NCBI RefSeq assembly: GCF_035555955.1
Contig: NZ_DATMGA010000066.1
Location: 1-64,000 of the forward strand
Direction of reading: 5' to 3'
From: Eoetvoesia sp035555955
GTDB lineage: Bacteria; Pseudomonadota; Gammaproteobacteria; Burkholderiales; Burkholderiaceae_B
DNA length: 64,000 nt
Part shown: piece after piece, positions 47,512-56,694 of the stretch
Layout: the number at the start of each line of letters is the position of its first letter
Numbering within the stretch: the first letter of the stretch is position 1
Notes under the pieces: generated by a model
The model's database searches: none
What the model was told of the DNA's origin: nothing
The model's input: only the letters and a program-made list of their open reading frames with translations
Translations under genes and position numbers: made by a program

Positions 47512-49050
47512 ATGCAGAAAACACGTTGCGTAGCCACGAACACGTTTTTCCCCCGAACCAAACCCCTGGTTCTTGCTTTTTCGGCCTTCATGGCCATGTG
47601 TTCGACAAGCTACGCAGCGCAGCTGGGCCACGCCCGCATCGTCTCCCAGCAAAACCAGCCGCTGCGCATCGCGGTTCAGGTCAGCGGCCTGACTCCCGCC
47701 GAGCAGCAGTCGTTCCACGTCAGCGCTGCGCCGCTGTCGGCCTGGAAAAAGGCCGGGCTCATTCCCCCGGTCGATCCCGCAACGCTCGTGTTTCGCCTGG
47801 TCGATGGCGCACGCGCCAATGTAAAAAGCCTGCAAATCAGCTCCAGCCAGCCGCTTGGCGGCCCGGTGGCCGATTTGCTGCTCGAAGTGCAAACGGCCAG
47901 CGGGCGGCAGCAGTATCAGGTAAGCGTATTGGCGCCGGCAAGGGTGGGTGCACCTGTTTCATCCGCGGCCGGCAGCGGCAATGCCGGTCCGGGACAGGCG
48001 GGCATGGCCCAGTCGGCATCCCAGGCCATACGCGTTCGTCGTGGCGATACTCTGTTTTCGATTGCGCGCCGCCATGCCGTGCCGGGTGTCAGCGTCTACC
48101 AAATGATGATCGCCTTGCAAAAGGCCAATCCCCAGGCCTTCATCCATGGAAATATCAATCTGGTCAAGGCGGGGGCCACGCTTCAAATGCCCGGCTCGGC
48201 CGAATTGACGGCCATCTCCGACAAAGAAGCGCGCCGGCTGTTCGAACGCCAGGCCCAGGAATTCGATGCCTATCGCCAGGGCCTCGCGGCCCGCAAGGGC
48301 CACGCGGTGGAGGGCGGCTCGGCTTCCCGGGGTCGGGTTTCCGCTGCATCGTCAACTGAGTCCGGCTCGTCCGCGGGCCAGGCCGGCGACAAAGTCGTGC
48401 TGTCCGGCTCCTCGTCCTCGGATAAAGCCGCCGACGAGCGTGCCGCCGCCGGCAAGAATCTCGAGGACGCGCAAGGCCGCGTGTCGCAGCTGGAGCAAAA
48501 CGTCAAGAACCTTAATCTAGCCTTGCAGTCCCAGGGCGAGGCCGCCAAGAACGCCGTCCTCGACGGCGCGGCGGGTATCGGGCAAACCGTCAGCGACGCG
48601 GCCGATGGCATCACCGATGGCGCAGGCTCTTCCGCAGGCGGCAAATCCGCTGGCGAGGCGGCGTCCGCCGCTTCGGCCCCGCCGGGGGCCGGCGGGAAAT
48701 CGGCCACGGCATCCGGCGCCTCGGCGGCCGGCTCGCCGGCCGCCGGCGAGGGTGGTGGCGCAGGCCCGGCCGCCAATGCCGCGCCGGCACAACAAAGCAA
48801 TACCGTTAAAAACGCAATAAACAAGGCAGGTCGATCCGTGTCGTGGTTTCAAGAACATTTGCTGGGCGTGGTAACCGCCTTGCTGGCATTGGTGGTGCTG
48901 ATCATCGCCTGGGTTTTGCGCAGGGCCAATGCCGCGCGCGACGATGACGATCGCGGGGCGCCCATTACCGAGGCCATGGTCAAGGAACAGCTCGAAAAAA
49001 TCAATCTTGACCTGAGCGAATCTCCCGAGCCGCCATCCATCAAGAGCTGA
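47512..49050 (+). CDS. FimV/HubP-like polar protein with LysM domain
   Basis: The 512 residues start with a signal peptide (cut near residue 35, SYAA before QLGHARIVSQ) and the FimV N-terminal domain, then a LysM domain (about residues 172-230, RVRRGDTLFSIARRH). A long Ala/Gly/Ser-rich linker with a coiled coil near residues 310-345 follows, then one transmembrane helix near residue 455. The C terminus is acidic. Relatives organise the cell pole and type IV pili. It is shorter than Pseudomonas FimV. The asd-fimV-truA order is usual. Confidence 0.85.
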   Translation: MQKTRCVATNTFFPRTKPLVLAFSAFMAMCSTSYAAQLGHARIVSQQNQPLRIAVQVSGLTPAEQQSFHVSAAPLSAWKKAGLIPPVDPATLVFRLVDGARANVKSLQISSSQPLGGPVADLLLEVQTASGRQQYQVSVLAPARVGAPVSSAAGSGNAGPGQAGMAQSASQAIRVRRGDTLFSIARRHAVPGVSVYQMMIALQKANPQAFIHGNINLVKAGATLQMPGSAELTAISDKEARRLFERQAQEFDAYRQGLAARKGHAVEGGSASRGRVSAASSTESGSSAGQAGDKVVLSGSSSSDKAADERAAAGKNLEDAQGRVSQLEQNVKNLNLALQSQGEAAKNAVLDGAAGIGQTVSDAADGITDGAGSSAGGKSAGEAASAASAPPGAGGKSATASGASAAGSPAAGEGGGAGPAANAAPAQQSNTVKNAINKAGRSVSWFQEHLLGVVTALLALVVLIIAWVLRRANAARDDDDRGAPITEAMVKEQLEKINLDLSESPEPPSIKS

Positions 49051-49055
49051 CCGCC

Positions 49056-49901
49056 ATGCCTCGAGTGGCGTTGGGGGTTGCTTACGATGGTTCGGCCTGG
49101 CAGGGCTGGCAGACGCAGCCCCACGGAATCTCAGTGCAGGACACCCTGGAAGCGGCCTTGAGCCGCTTCGTGGCGCAGCCCGCCGCAACGATTTGCGCGG
49201 GGCGCACCGACACCGGCGTGCATGCGCTGGGCCAGGTGGTTCACCTCGACACCGCTGCGCTGCGCAGGCCCGAGTCCTGGGTGCGGGGCCTGAACGCCTT
49301 GCTGCCCGACAGCATTGCCGTGCAATGGATGCGATCCGTTTCCGACGATTTTCATGCGCGCTTCTCGGCGCTGTCCCGCAGCTATGTGTACGTGGTGCGC
49401 AATGCGCGGGTGCGTTCGCCCCTGGTGGACAGGCGAGTGGGCTGGGTCTACCATGACCTCGAGCTTGCTCCGATGCAGCAGGCGGGCGCCAGGCTTGTCG
49501 GCGAACACGATTTCAGCAGCTTTCGCTCGTCGCAGTGCCAGGCCGCCAGCCCAGTCCGGACGATGCAGGCGCTGAGCATCGAGCAGAAAGGCGAGTATTT
49601 CTTCTTTACCTTCAAGGCCAATGCTTTCCTGCATCACATGATCCGCAACATCATGGGCGCCTTGCTGTACATAGGCCAGGGCCGCCAGGAGCCTTCCTGG
49701 ATCGATGCCTTGCTGGCCCAGCGCGACCGGCGTCTGGCCGCCCCGACATTTGCGCCCCATGGCTTGTACCTGGCGGCGGTTGAGTATCCCGCCGTCTTTG
49801 GCTTGCCCGGTTCCGATCCACTCGAGGCCTGCTTCACGCATCTTGGTTGGGTGGCAGGAGCGCAAGCGGTAGAACCGCCTATGCTCCCGGGGCGGCGTTA
49901 A
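49056..49901 (+). CDS. truA: tRNA pseudouridine(38-40) synthase TruA
   Basis: The 281-residue enzyme modifies the tRNA anticodon arm. The catalytic Asp lies in CAGRTDTGVHALGQVVH near residue 54; YDGSAWQGWQ, HDFSSFRSSQCQA and FLHHMIRNIMGAL are family landmarks. It starts 5 bases after the FimV-like stop and is followed by trpF 36 bases later. Confidence 0.95.
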   Translation: MPRVALGVAYDGSAWQGWQTQPHGISVQDTLEAALSRFVAQPAATICAGRTDTGVHALGQVVHLDTAALRRPESWVRGLNALLPDSIAVQWMRSVSDDFHARFSALSRSYVYVVRNARVRSPLVDRRVGWVYHDLELAPMQQAGARLVGEHDFSSFRSSQCQAASPVRTMQALSIEQKGEYFFFTFKANAFLHHMIRNIMGALLYIGQGRQEPSWIDALLAQRDRRLAAPTFAPHGLYLAAVEYPAVFGLPGSDPLEACFTHLGWVAGAQAVEPPMLPGRR

Positions 49902-49937
49902 TCGGTAAAATGAGCTTGATTCTGAAATAAGGGCTTC

Positions 49938-50621
49938 ATGGTGCACGGACGTACACGAGTAAAAATTTGCGGGCTGACGCGGGAGGGCGACATACATTGC
50001 GCGGTGCAGGCAGGCGCCGATGCGATAGGCTTTGTCTTCTACCCTAAAAGTTCGCGCTTCGTCTCGCTGGATCAGGCGCGCGGCTTGCGCGCCTGCGTGC
50101 CCACGCTGGTCAGCGCGGTGGCCTTGTTCGTCAATGCATCTCCCGACGAGGTTCGCGCCGTCATCGCACATGTAAAGCCCGACGTGCTGCAATTCCATGG
50201 CGACGAAACCCCCGAATATTGCGCGCAGTTCGACCATCCTTACTGGAAGGCCTTCCGCGTGGGCGGACCGGGCCTGGAAACGCCGCAGGCGGTATTGGCC
50301 GCCTGCCGGCAATTTCCCGGCGCGGCGGGATGGCTGTTCGACAGCTACAGCTCGGGCTATGGGGGCAGCGGCCTGAAGCTCGATACCGGCTTGCTGCACG
50401 CCATTGCGCAAGACCTCGAAAGCCGGCCCATGGTGCTTGCCGGAGGGCTTGCCGCCGACAGCGTAGGCCGCTCCATCCAGGAAATACAGCCTTACGCCGT
50501 CGACGTGAGCAGCGGCGTGGAGGTCTCGGGCGGCATCAAGTCGCCGGAAAAAATCCACGCCTTCATGGATGCCGTCAAAAGGGCGGCGCGTCCCGCGTCC
50601 CGATTCACGCCTACTCGATGA
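49938..50621 (+). CDS. trpF: Phosphoribosylanthranilate isomerase
   Basis: The 227-residue TIM barrel carries out the Amadori rearrangement in tryptophan synthesis. It has the catalytic Cys in VKICGLTREGD, the general-acid Asp in FDSYSSGYGGSG, and VLAGGLAADSV and DVSSGVEVSGGIK. trpB-trpA, which often follow in Betaproteobacteria, are absent; a convergent nucleotidase gene overlaps its end by 11 bases. Confidence 0.95.
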   Translation: MVHGRTRVKICGLTREGDIHCAVQAGADAIGFVFYPKSSRFVSLDQARGLRACVPTLVSAVALFVNASPDEVRAVIAHVKPDVLQFHGDETPEYCAQFDHPYWKAFRVGGPGLETPQAVLAACRQFPGAAGWLFDSYSSGYGGSGLKLDTGLLHAIAQDLESRPMVLAGGLAADSVGRSIQEIQPYAVDVSSGVEVSGGIKSPEKIHAFMDAVKRAARPASRFTPTR

Positions 50622-52551
50622 ACTGCTGCGTGCTGTAGTCGCCGGTGGGCAGCCGGCGCAGGATTTTTTGCGTGCCGGGCAGGTCGGCGAGGTAGTCCAG
50701 CAAGGTTTGCGCGTAGTCGAGGCCCACGTCGACCCGCCGCTGGCCGGTAATGGCCTTGAATGCCGTGTAATGGTCATGACCGTCGGCCAGGAACGAAATA
50801 GTGGCGACATTCCAGGTTTTACCCAGGTCGAAAGGCCGGTACTTGCCGTCCTTGCCCCGTATTTCCAGATTGGCCAGGCGCGACCCCTTGGGCTGGTTGG
50901 CCCTGACTGTCCAGCGCAGGCCGGCCGAATAGGGATAGGCGCCGGTGCTGCCGGCAGGCCCCAGCGCCGCGTCCAGGGCGTCTTCCAGAGCCGCCTTGAT
51001 TTCGGTGCCGGTCGCCTTGAGCTGGACCAGCGTGTTCTTGAAGGGCAGGACTGTGTAGATGTCCTTGACCGTTACGGGTCCCTTCTGGATGTCGGTGCGC
51101 ACACCTCCGCCGTTCTGGATGGACAGGTCGGCCTTGAAGTATTTTTGTCCTTGGCGCAGGAAAGCCTCGGCGACCAGTTGCTGGACATCGCCGCCATGCT
51201 TTTGAACACGGGGATCCCGGTTGCACAGATCGCCCAGGGTGGAGTGGAACCGGCTCTTGCCCGCGCCCGGAATCCGGCGCAGGCACAGCACGTTTGCCGC
51301 CGTGGCGACCACCGACGACCCGAAGGCTTCTTTGCGCGCCTTGTATGGCGCCAGCACGGCAAGCGCTTCGGGGTCTTCGGCGGTGGGGCGCAGCAGGCCG
51401 CGCGAGCGTGCGATATCGGCGCGGATCGATTCGATCTCTTTGGGTTTGAGCGTGCCGCGCGAGGTGTCGGCGCGCGCATAGGTGTCGCCGATGAGTACAT
51501 GGGGGCTGCCGGAGCAGTTCAGGACATTGCCTTGGGCGTCGAAGTCGACGCGCAGCTCGCCCAGGACGTAGGCGTACTGGCCGGCCTGCACGATGCAGAC
51601 AGGCTTTCCATCGGCGCTCGTTGCCATGGTGGGGTAGGGGCCTCTTGGCGTCATCCCGTATTGCTTCATGGATGCCGGCCCCAGCAAGGTGTGGGAGTCG
51701 CCGCCGACGATGACATCCACCCCCCGCAATTTGCGGGCCATGGCCTGATCCGCCTGATAGCCTTGATGCGTTTGCAGGACGATGTGATCGACTCCCAGGG
51801 CGGCCAGGCGGTCGATTTCGGACTGGGCCGTTGCCGTTTCGTCGCTGAACGTCGTGCCCGCGTCCGGGCGCGACGAGTTTTTCGTCTTGTCCGCCACTGT
51901 GATGCCGATCAGGCCGATCATGTTTTCGGAGGAGGTTCGGCGACAAGAGGCATTGTTTTTGGAGGAAACGCAGCCGCCGCGCTCCAGGACCGCATAGGGT
52001 TCGACCATGCCGGGGGCCCGGGCCGGGTTCAGCGCCGAATCAGGGCCGAAATGCGTGTTGGCGCTCAGCACCCAGGTCTTGCACGAGCCTTGGCGCAGGT
52101 AGTCGAGGAACACCTTGAGTCCGGCGTCGCCGTTGTCGAATTCGTGGTTGCCCAGTGTAAAGGCATCGAAGCAGACAACGTTCATGAGGTCGGCATCGGC
52201 CTTGCCCTGCGTAAGGTTGTAGTACAGGTCGCCGGTAACCGCGTCGCCCGCATGAATCTTGATGGGATTGGGAGCCCTTGCCGCCAGCTCCTTCATGGCC
52301 GAGGCCATGCGCGCAAAACCTCCCATGGAGACGAGAATGCGCTCTCGCGTGCCCGGAGCGGTTTCAAGCTGCAGCGGCAGGGTTTCCGGGTCGAGGTGCG
52401 AATGGTGATCGTTGATGTGCAAAAGCGTGATGCTGAGCGCAGGCGCGGGATGGTCGTTGACGGCGCCGGTGTTTTTCGATGATGTCACCGCGCAGCCGGC
52501 GGCAAGCAGGATGAAGGGCAGGATCAGGCAGCGATGCAAAAGTGCGCTCAT
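50611..52551 (-). CDS. 5'-nucleotidase/2',3'-cyclic phosphodiesterase-family lipoprotein
   Basis: A 646-residue exported metallophosphatase. A lipoprotein signal peptide ends LLAAGC at residue 19. The dinuclear metal domain has INDHHSHLD, GDAVTGD, GNHEFDNG and GGDSHTLLG. The C-terminal 5_nucleotid_C domain has IQNGGGVRTDI and the substrate motif DGHDHYTAF. It should free phosphate and nucleosides outside the inner membrane. A Cys-rich insertion is seen near residues 195-210. It is convergent with trpF. Confidence 0.9.
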   Translation of the reverse strand: MSALLHRCLILPFILLAAGCAVTSSKNTGAVNDHPAPALSITLLHINDHHSHLDPETLPLQLETAPGTRERILVSMGGFARMASAMKELAARAPNPIKIHAGDAVTGDLYYNLTQGKADADLMNVVCFDAFTLGNHEFDNGDAGLKVFLDYLRQGSCKTWVLSANTHFGPDSALNPARAPGMVEPYAVLERGGCVSSKNNASCRRTSSENMIGLIGITVADKTKNSSRPDAGTTFSDETATAQSEIDRLAALGVDHIVLQTHQGYQADQAMARKLRGVDVIVGGDSHTLLGPASMKQYGMTPRGPYPTMATSADGKPVCIVQAGQYAYVLGELRVDFDAQGNVLNCSGSPHVLIGDTYARADTSRGTLKPKEIESIRADIARSRGLLRPTAEDPEALAVLAPYKARKEAFGSSVVATAANVLCLRRIPGAGKSRFHSTLGDLCNRDPRVQKHGGDVQQLVAEAFLRQGQKYFKADLSIQNGGGVRTDIQKGPVTVKDIYTVLPFKNTLVQLKATGTEIKAALEDALDAALGPAGSTGAYPYSAGLRWTVRANQPKGSRLANLEIRGKDGKYRPFDLGKTWNVATISFLADGHDHYTAFKAITGQRRVDVGLDYAQTLLDYLADLPGTQKILRRLPTGDYSTQQFIE

Positions 52552-52658
52552 GGAATATGGCCGTATGCGGGTGGGCGAGAATGCACGGAAACAAGCGGGT
52601 GTCGATGACAGCGCGAGCGTGTAGTCTAAATGGCTTTGCCTGGTGGGGGGAACGCAAA

Positions 52659-52697
52659 TAAAAAAAGCCGCTTTCTCTGTGAGAAGCGGCTTTTTTT
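52659..52697. terminator. Bidirectional Rho-independent terminator
   Basis: GCCGCTTTCTC (52667-52677), loop TGT, GAGAAGCGGC (52681-52690) form a strong stem with one bulged T. Runs of A before and T after make it work both ways. It ends the leftward tRNA-Val transcript and separates it from the nucleotidase gene. Confidence 0.9.
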
Positions 52698-52728
52698 GCC
52701 GTAACGCGGGGCGTTGCGAAGGAAATCC

Positions 52729-52805
52729 TGGTAGGCAGTACTGGGTTCGAACCAGCGACCTCTACGATGTCAACGTAGCGCTCTAACCAACTGAGCTAAC
52801 CGCCT
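52729..52805 (-). tRNA. tRNA-Val (anticodon GAC)
   Basis: The 77-base minus-strand sequence folds as a cloverleaf. Acceptor AGGCGGT pairs with ACTGCCT (one G-U), the D-arm is GCTC...GAGC, the anticodon stem CTACG/CGTAG holds loop TTGACAT with anticodon GAC, and the T-arm is GCTGG-TTCGAAC-CCAGT. The 3' CCA is encoded. It has its own promoter and terminator. Confidence 0.97.
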
Positions 52806-52817
52806 AGAAAGAACGAA

Positions 52818-52847
52818 ATTCTAACCTAGAAGATTTTACTTTGTCAA
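52818..52847 (-). promoter_or_regulatory. tRNA-Val promoter
   Basis: On the minus strand TTGACA (52842-52847) and TAGAAT (52818-52823) are 18 bases apart. The start point would fall near 52811, six bases ahead of the mature tRNA. Confidence 0.7.
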
Positions 52848-52979
52848 AGCGCATGTTTTTGCCGCCATACCGGCCCGATGGCCGGCATGCAAAAAATCTT
52901 TTCCTGTTCTTAAAAATAGTCATAGAATCTCGACGTTGCAAGATAGAATATCTAACAATTAATAACAACGAGACATATC

Positions 52980-54065
52980 ATGGCTATCGTTCAGATCAGC
53001 GCGGGTTCGCAGCGCTCCGTCGCCCTCGACGGTGTAGGCGCGGCTTGGGGGTGGGGGGCTTTCAAAACCGTCTATCCCGGCCTGCAGGAAGTGCTTCCCG
53101 CCGCGCTATGCACGACGGACAAAAGCGAAATCGGCCATCGCCGCTATGCCCAGCCTTATGCGCAAATGCTCAATCCGGGCGCGCCTTTTCGTCTTGTCTC
53201 CGACGGCAGCACCCATATATTGGGCGCGTGCGATGCAGGGGCGTTGCTGGCCTGCCGGCCGGTGATTGCGCCGGATCACGGGGCAGCCCATCAAACGGTT
53301 CAGGCGATTCCCGAAGGGGTGCGTCAGCTGGCCGCCATGCAAACCGTCAGTCTGGCCTTGCTGGAAAACGGCGATGTCTGGTCCTGGGGATTCAATCACC
53401 AAGGCCAGCTCGGCCGGTCGGCGCAGCCGGCGCAGAACGCTGCTGCGGCCGTGGGCGGCCTGCCAGCCATCGCCAGCCTGGCCTGCGGTTCGGCGCACGC
53501 GCTGGCCCTGGATGAGTCGGGCGGCGTCTGGAGCTGGGGCGCGAACCAGGCCGGCCAGCTGGGTGACGGAACGCTCAAGTCCCGCGCGCTGCCGGCCAGG
53601 GTGGAGCTGCCTGAATCCATAGCCAGCATCGCCGCGGGCGATACGCACAGCATGGCCTTGGACAACGCGGGCCAGTTGTGGGCCTGGGGCTCCAACAATC
53701 ATGGCCAGGCGGGCAGCGCCGACAGCGCTTATTTCACTCGCCCGGTCAAGATCCAGACCGGCTTTCCCGTGCTCCGCATCGATGGCGGCCAGTTTTATAC
53801 GGTGGCGCTGTCCGAGCAGGGCGAAGTCTTTGCCTGGGGCTGGAATGGGCTGGGGCAGATGGGCTTGCCGGAGCCGCATTCGTCCCCGCGCGCCGTAAAA
53901 ATTGCCGGCCTGCCGCCGGTTACCCACCTGGCCGCCGGGGCAGGCCACGTGCTGGCCAGCGACGGCCTGACGGTTTTTGCCTGGGGCGACAACCGCAGCG
54001 CCGCCTGCGGGCGCGCCGCCCAGGATCCCGTCATCCTGGCTCCCAACTCCATCCACCTGGCCTGA
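52980..54065 (+). CDS. RCC1-repeat beta-propeller protein
   Basis: The 361 residues contain about seven RCC1-like blades. Five are clear (VWSWGFNHQGQLG, VWSWGANQAGQLG, LWAWGSNNHGQAG, VFAWGWNGLGQMG, VFAWGDNRSAACG) and two near the N terminus are degenerate. There is no signal peptide and no second domain, so it is probably a cytoplasmic protein-binding propeller. Bacterial RCC1 proteins are little studied. It lies 13 bases ahead of a Tat-exported multicopper oxidase gene and should be co-transcribed. A link to that enzyme is inference. Confidence 0.88.
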   Translation: MAIVQISAGSQRSVALDGVGAAWGWGAFKTVYPGLQEVLPAALCTTDKSEIGHRRYAQPYAQMLNPGAPFRLVSDGSTHILGACDAGALLACRPVIAPDHGAAHQTVQAIPEGVRQLAAMQTVSLALLENGDVWSWGFNHQGQLGRSAQPAQNAAAAVGGLPAIASLACGSAHALALDESGGVWSWGANQAGQLGDGTLKSRALPARVELPESIASIAAGDTHSMALDNAGQLWAWGSNNHGQAGSADSAYFTRPVKIQTGFPVLRIDGGQFYTVALSEQGEVFAWGWNGLGQMGLPEPHSSPRAVKIAGLPPVTHLAAGAGHVLASDGLTVFAWGDNRSAACGRAAQDPVILAPNSIHLA

Positions 54066-54078
54066 CGAGGGTACAAGC

Positions 54079-55821
54079 ATGACGACACACGATCATCACC
54101 GCAATGGGCGGGTGCAGGAAGCCGACGGACCCTCGGATCCCAAACGCCGCGACGTCTTGCGCTGGTCGCTGGCCCTGTCCGCCGGCCTGATACTGCCGCC
54201 CCTGGCGGGCTGCGACGGCGGCGACGGTTCGCAGGCTACGGCCGACACCTTGCCCGAGGCCTCGCGCATCTATGCCCGCGGCGGCCTCATCGACATAGAG
54301 CTGGTGGCGGCTTACACCACCAGAAACGTCCAGTACGCGGCCAGCGCGCAAAATATCTATCCGGGCGTATCCCGGCAGCGGAGCGCCTATCTACGCAGCT
54401 ACAACGACGGCCAGCTGGCTCCAACCCTGTGCCTGAATGCGGGCGACACCTTGCGCATCAAGCTCAAGAACAGGCTGCCCGGAAACGATTCCAAATATTC
54501 GTCGCTAAGCTATCTTAACTACCAGAACAGCACCAACCTGCATTTTCACGGCATGCATGTGGACCCCAAGGAGATCCGTCCCGGGGTCTATGGCGATTAC
54601 ATGGTCGACAGCCCCGACGCCGGCGTGAAACCCGGCGAGGATCGCCAGCACGAACTGCACCTGCCGGCCGAGCATTCCAACGGCATCTACTGGTATCACC
54701 CGCATCTGCACGGTTCCACCACCACCCAGGTGCTGGGCGGCATGTTCGGTGCCATCCTGGTGTCTACCCCGCGCAACGATTTCGACCTGCCGGACGGCAT
54801 CCGCGAACGAGTCATCTTTGTGCACCGCCTGAATCTTACCGACAAAGGGCGCAGCGACAACCTTTACGAATACGAAGACGACAACAACAGCGGCTTCGTG
54901 CTCAATGGCGCATACCAGCCCACCATCGTCATGCGTCCGGGGGAAATCCAGAACTGGCATTTTCTTAATTCGGATGTCTTTTATCCCTTCAATCCGGTGC
55001 TGGATGGCCATACCATGTGGTACTACGCCCGCGACGGAAATGTCTTTGCGCGCCAGTATCGCCCCATCAACGCCGATACCGCCACGCAAATGGATGGCCG
55101 GCTTTGGCCAGGCAGCGCCATGTATCCGGGCAATCGCGATTCGATGCTGGTGCAGGCCAGCAAAACCCCTGGCACCTACTACCTGCGCGCCGCCAAGGCG
55201 CCATCGAGCACGGGGCCCGAAATCGTGGCGCGCGTCGTCGTCGAGGGCGTGCCGGTCGACATGGATCTGCCCAGCCCGCACCAATTGCCCTTGTACAACA
55301 ACTACCAGCCCATCACCGACGCCGAGCTCGCCGAGCATGGCGGCAAGACGCGGGCGGTCATCCTGGCCATACTCGACAAAGACAACCCCTTGCTTGTGCA
55401 GCCCATCCCGGCGGGCGAGGAATGGTTCGTCCCCGAAAGCGACAACTCGGGCCTGACCAATTTTGTGTTTTCCACCGGCAACGAGGGAACCAGACTGGCC
55501 CCGTTCCAGTCGGCGCTGGCCGCAACGCAGACCGTGGCGCTCAATGCCGTGGAGGAGTGGACCCTGTACAACATGAATGGCTATCCGCATCCGTTCCACA
55601 TTCATGTCAATGACTGCTATGTCGTCAAGGTGAATGGCGAAGACGTCGAGCCCTACTGGTGCGACACCATTCCATTGGCGCCCAACGGTACGCAGGACAA
55701 GCCCACCTCCATTACATTCCGCAGCCGCTTCACCGACTTCACCGGCAAGTTTGTCTGGCATTGCCACGCCCTGGACCACGAGGACATGGGCATGATGGAG
55801 CTGGTCGAGGTGGTTGCCTGA
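54079..55821 (+). CDS. Tat-exported multicopper oxidase (lipoprotein)
   Basis: The 580-residue enzyme has all four copper-binding motifs: HFHGMH (155-160), WYHPHLHG (205-212), HPFHIH (504-509) and HCHALDHEDMGM (561-572), so both the type 1 and the trinuclear sites look complete. The N terminus has a twin-Arg stretch KRRDVLRW (22-29) and a lipobox ending at Cys45 (LAGC), so it should be folded in the cytoplasm, exported by Tat and lipidated. Substrate (phenol, metal or other) unknown. GAGG lies 8 bases ahead of the ATG. Confidence 0.9.
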   Translation: MTTHDHHRNGRVQEADGPSDPKRRDVLRWSLALSAGLILPPLAGCDGGDGSQATADTLPEASRIYARGGLIDIELVAAYTTRNVQYAASAQNIYPGVSRQRSAYLRSYNDGQLAPTLCLNAGDTLRIKLKNRLPGNDSKYSSLSYLNYQNSTNLHFHGMHVDPKEIRPGVYGDYMVDSPDAGVKPGEDRQHELHLPAEHSNGIYWYHPHLHGSTTTQVLGGMFGAILVSTPRNDFDLPDGIRERVIFVHRLNLTDKGRSDNLYEYEDDNNSGFVLNGAYQPTIVMRPGEIQNWHFLNSDVFYPFNPVLDGHTMWYYARDGNVFARQYRPINADTATQMDGRLWPGSAMYPGNRDSMLVQASKTPGTYYLRAAKAPSSTGPEIVARVVVEGVPVDMDLPSPHQLPLYNNYQPITDAELAEHGGKTRAVILAILDKDNPLLVQPIPAGEEWFVPESDNSGLTNFVFSTGNEGTRLAPFQSALAATQTVALNAVEEWTLYNMNGYPHPFHIHVNDCYVVKVNGEDVEPYWCDTIPLAPNGTQDKPTSITFRSRFTDFTGKFVWHCHALDHEDMGMMELVEVVA

Positions 55822-55842
55822 TTTTTGGGCCGCGGGGCCGCG

Positions 55843-56691
55843 TCAGCGCCCCGTACGGATCCGCTCGGTGCGGCGGCGCAGCAGTTCCAGGGTTCCGAGC
55901 AATAGTATGGAAACCAGGATCAGCAGCGTGGCGACGGCCAGGATGGTGGGGTTGATCTGCTCGCGCAGGCCCGAAAACATCTGGCGCGGAATGGTGACTT
56001 GCTCGGGGCCGGCCAGGAACAGGATGAGCACGATTTCGTCGAACGAGGTGGCGAACGCGAACAGGGCGCCCGAGATGACGCCGGGGCGGATCAGCGGGAT
56101 GATGACCTCGCGAAACACCCGGAACGGCGAGGCGCCCATGCTCAGCCCCGCCAGGTATAAAGAGCGGTCGAAGCCCGCAAGCGTCGCGGTAACGGTAATG
56201 ATGACGAACGGCACGCCCAGCGCCGCGTGGGCGATGATGATGCCGGCGAACGAGCCCACCAGCCCGAAGCGCGAATAAAAAAAGAACATGCCGGCGGCGA
56301 CGATGATCAAGGGCACGATCATCGGCGAAAGCAGCAGGGCGGTTATTGGCCGGCGCCAGGGCATGTTGTCGTTGGCCAGGCCGACGGCGGCCAGGGTGCC
56401 GAGCGTCGTGGCGATCAGGGTGGCGCAGATGCCGATGATGAAGCTGTTGCGGATGGCCAGCAGCCATTTCTGGCTGTGGAAAATGGCCGTGTACCACTGC
56501 GTGGAGTAGGCTTGCGGATCCAGGTGTACCATGCCCTTGGTGAAACTGAAGAAGGGATCGGCATTGAACGACAGGGGCACGATGACCAGGATGGGCAGGA
56601 TCAGAAAGAACAGCACGGCCCAGGCTGAAAGCGTCAGGGCGTAGGCGCCCGCCTTGTGGCGCCAGGTATAGTAGGCCATGCGTGTTTTCAT
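55843..56691 (-). CDS. Polyamine-type ABC transporter permease (PotC/PotI-like)
   Basis: A 282-residue inner-membrane protein with six hydrophobic segments and the coupling EAA loop (LAGLSMGASPFRVFREVIIPLIRPG region). It is the second permease of the four-gene leftward operon and starts 3 bases after the first. The operon resembles spermidine/putrescine importers, though such systems can carry other organic cations or acids. Confidence 0.92.
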   Translation of the reverse strand: MKTRMAYYTWRHKAGAYALTLSAWAVLFFLILPILVIVPLSFNADPFFSFTKGMVHLDPQAYSTQWYTAIFHSQKWLLAIRNSFIIGICATLIATTLGTLAAVGLANDNMPWRRPITALLLSPMIVPLIIVAAGMFFFYSRFGLVGSFAGIIIAHAALGVPFVIITVTATLAGFDRSLYLAGLSMGASPFRVFREVIIPLIRPGVISGALFAFATSFDEIVLILFLAGPEQVTIPRQMFSGLREQINPTILAVATLLILVSILLLGTLELLRRRTERIRTGR

Positions 56692-56694
56692 GGC

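Noticed and set aside
50569..52482. A 637-codon open frame on the plus strand
   Set aside because: It is antisense to the well-supported nucleotidase gene and has no recognisable motif.
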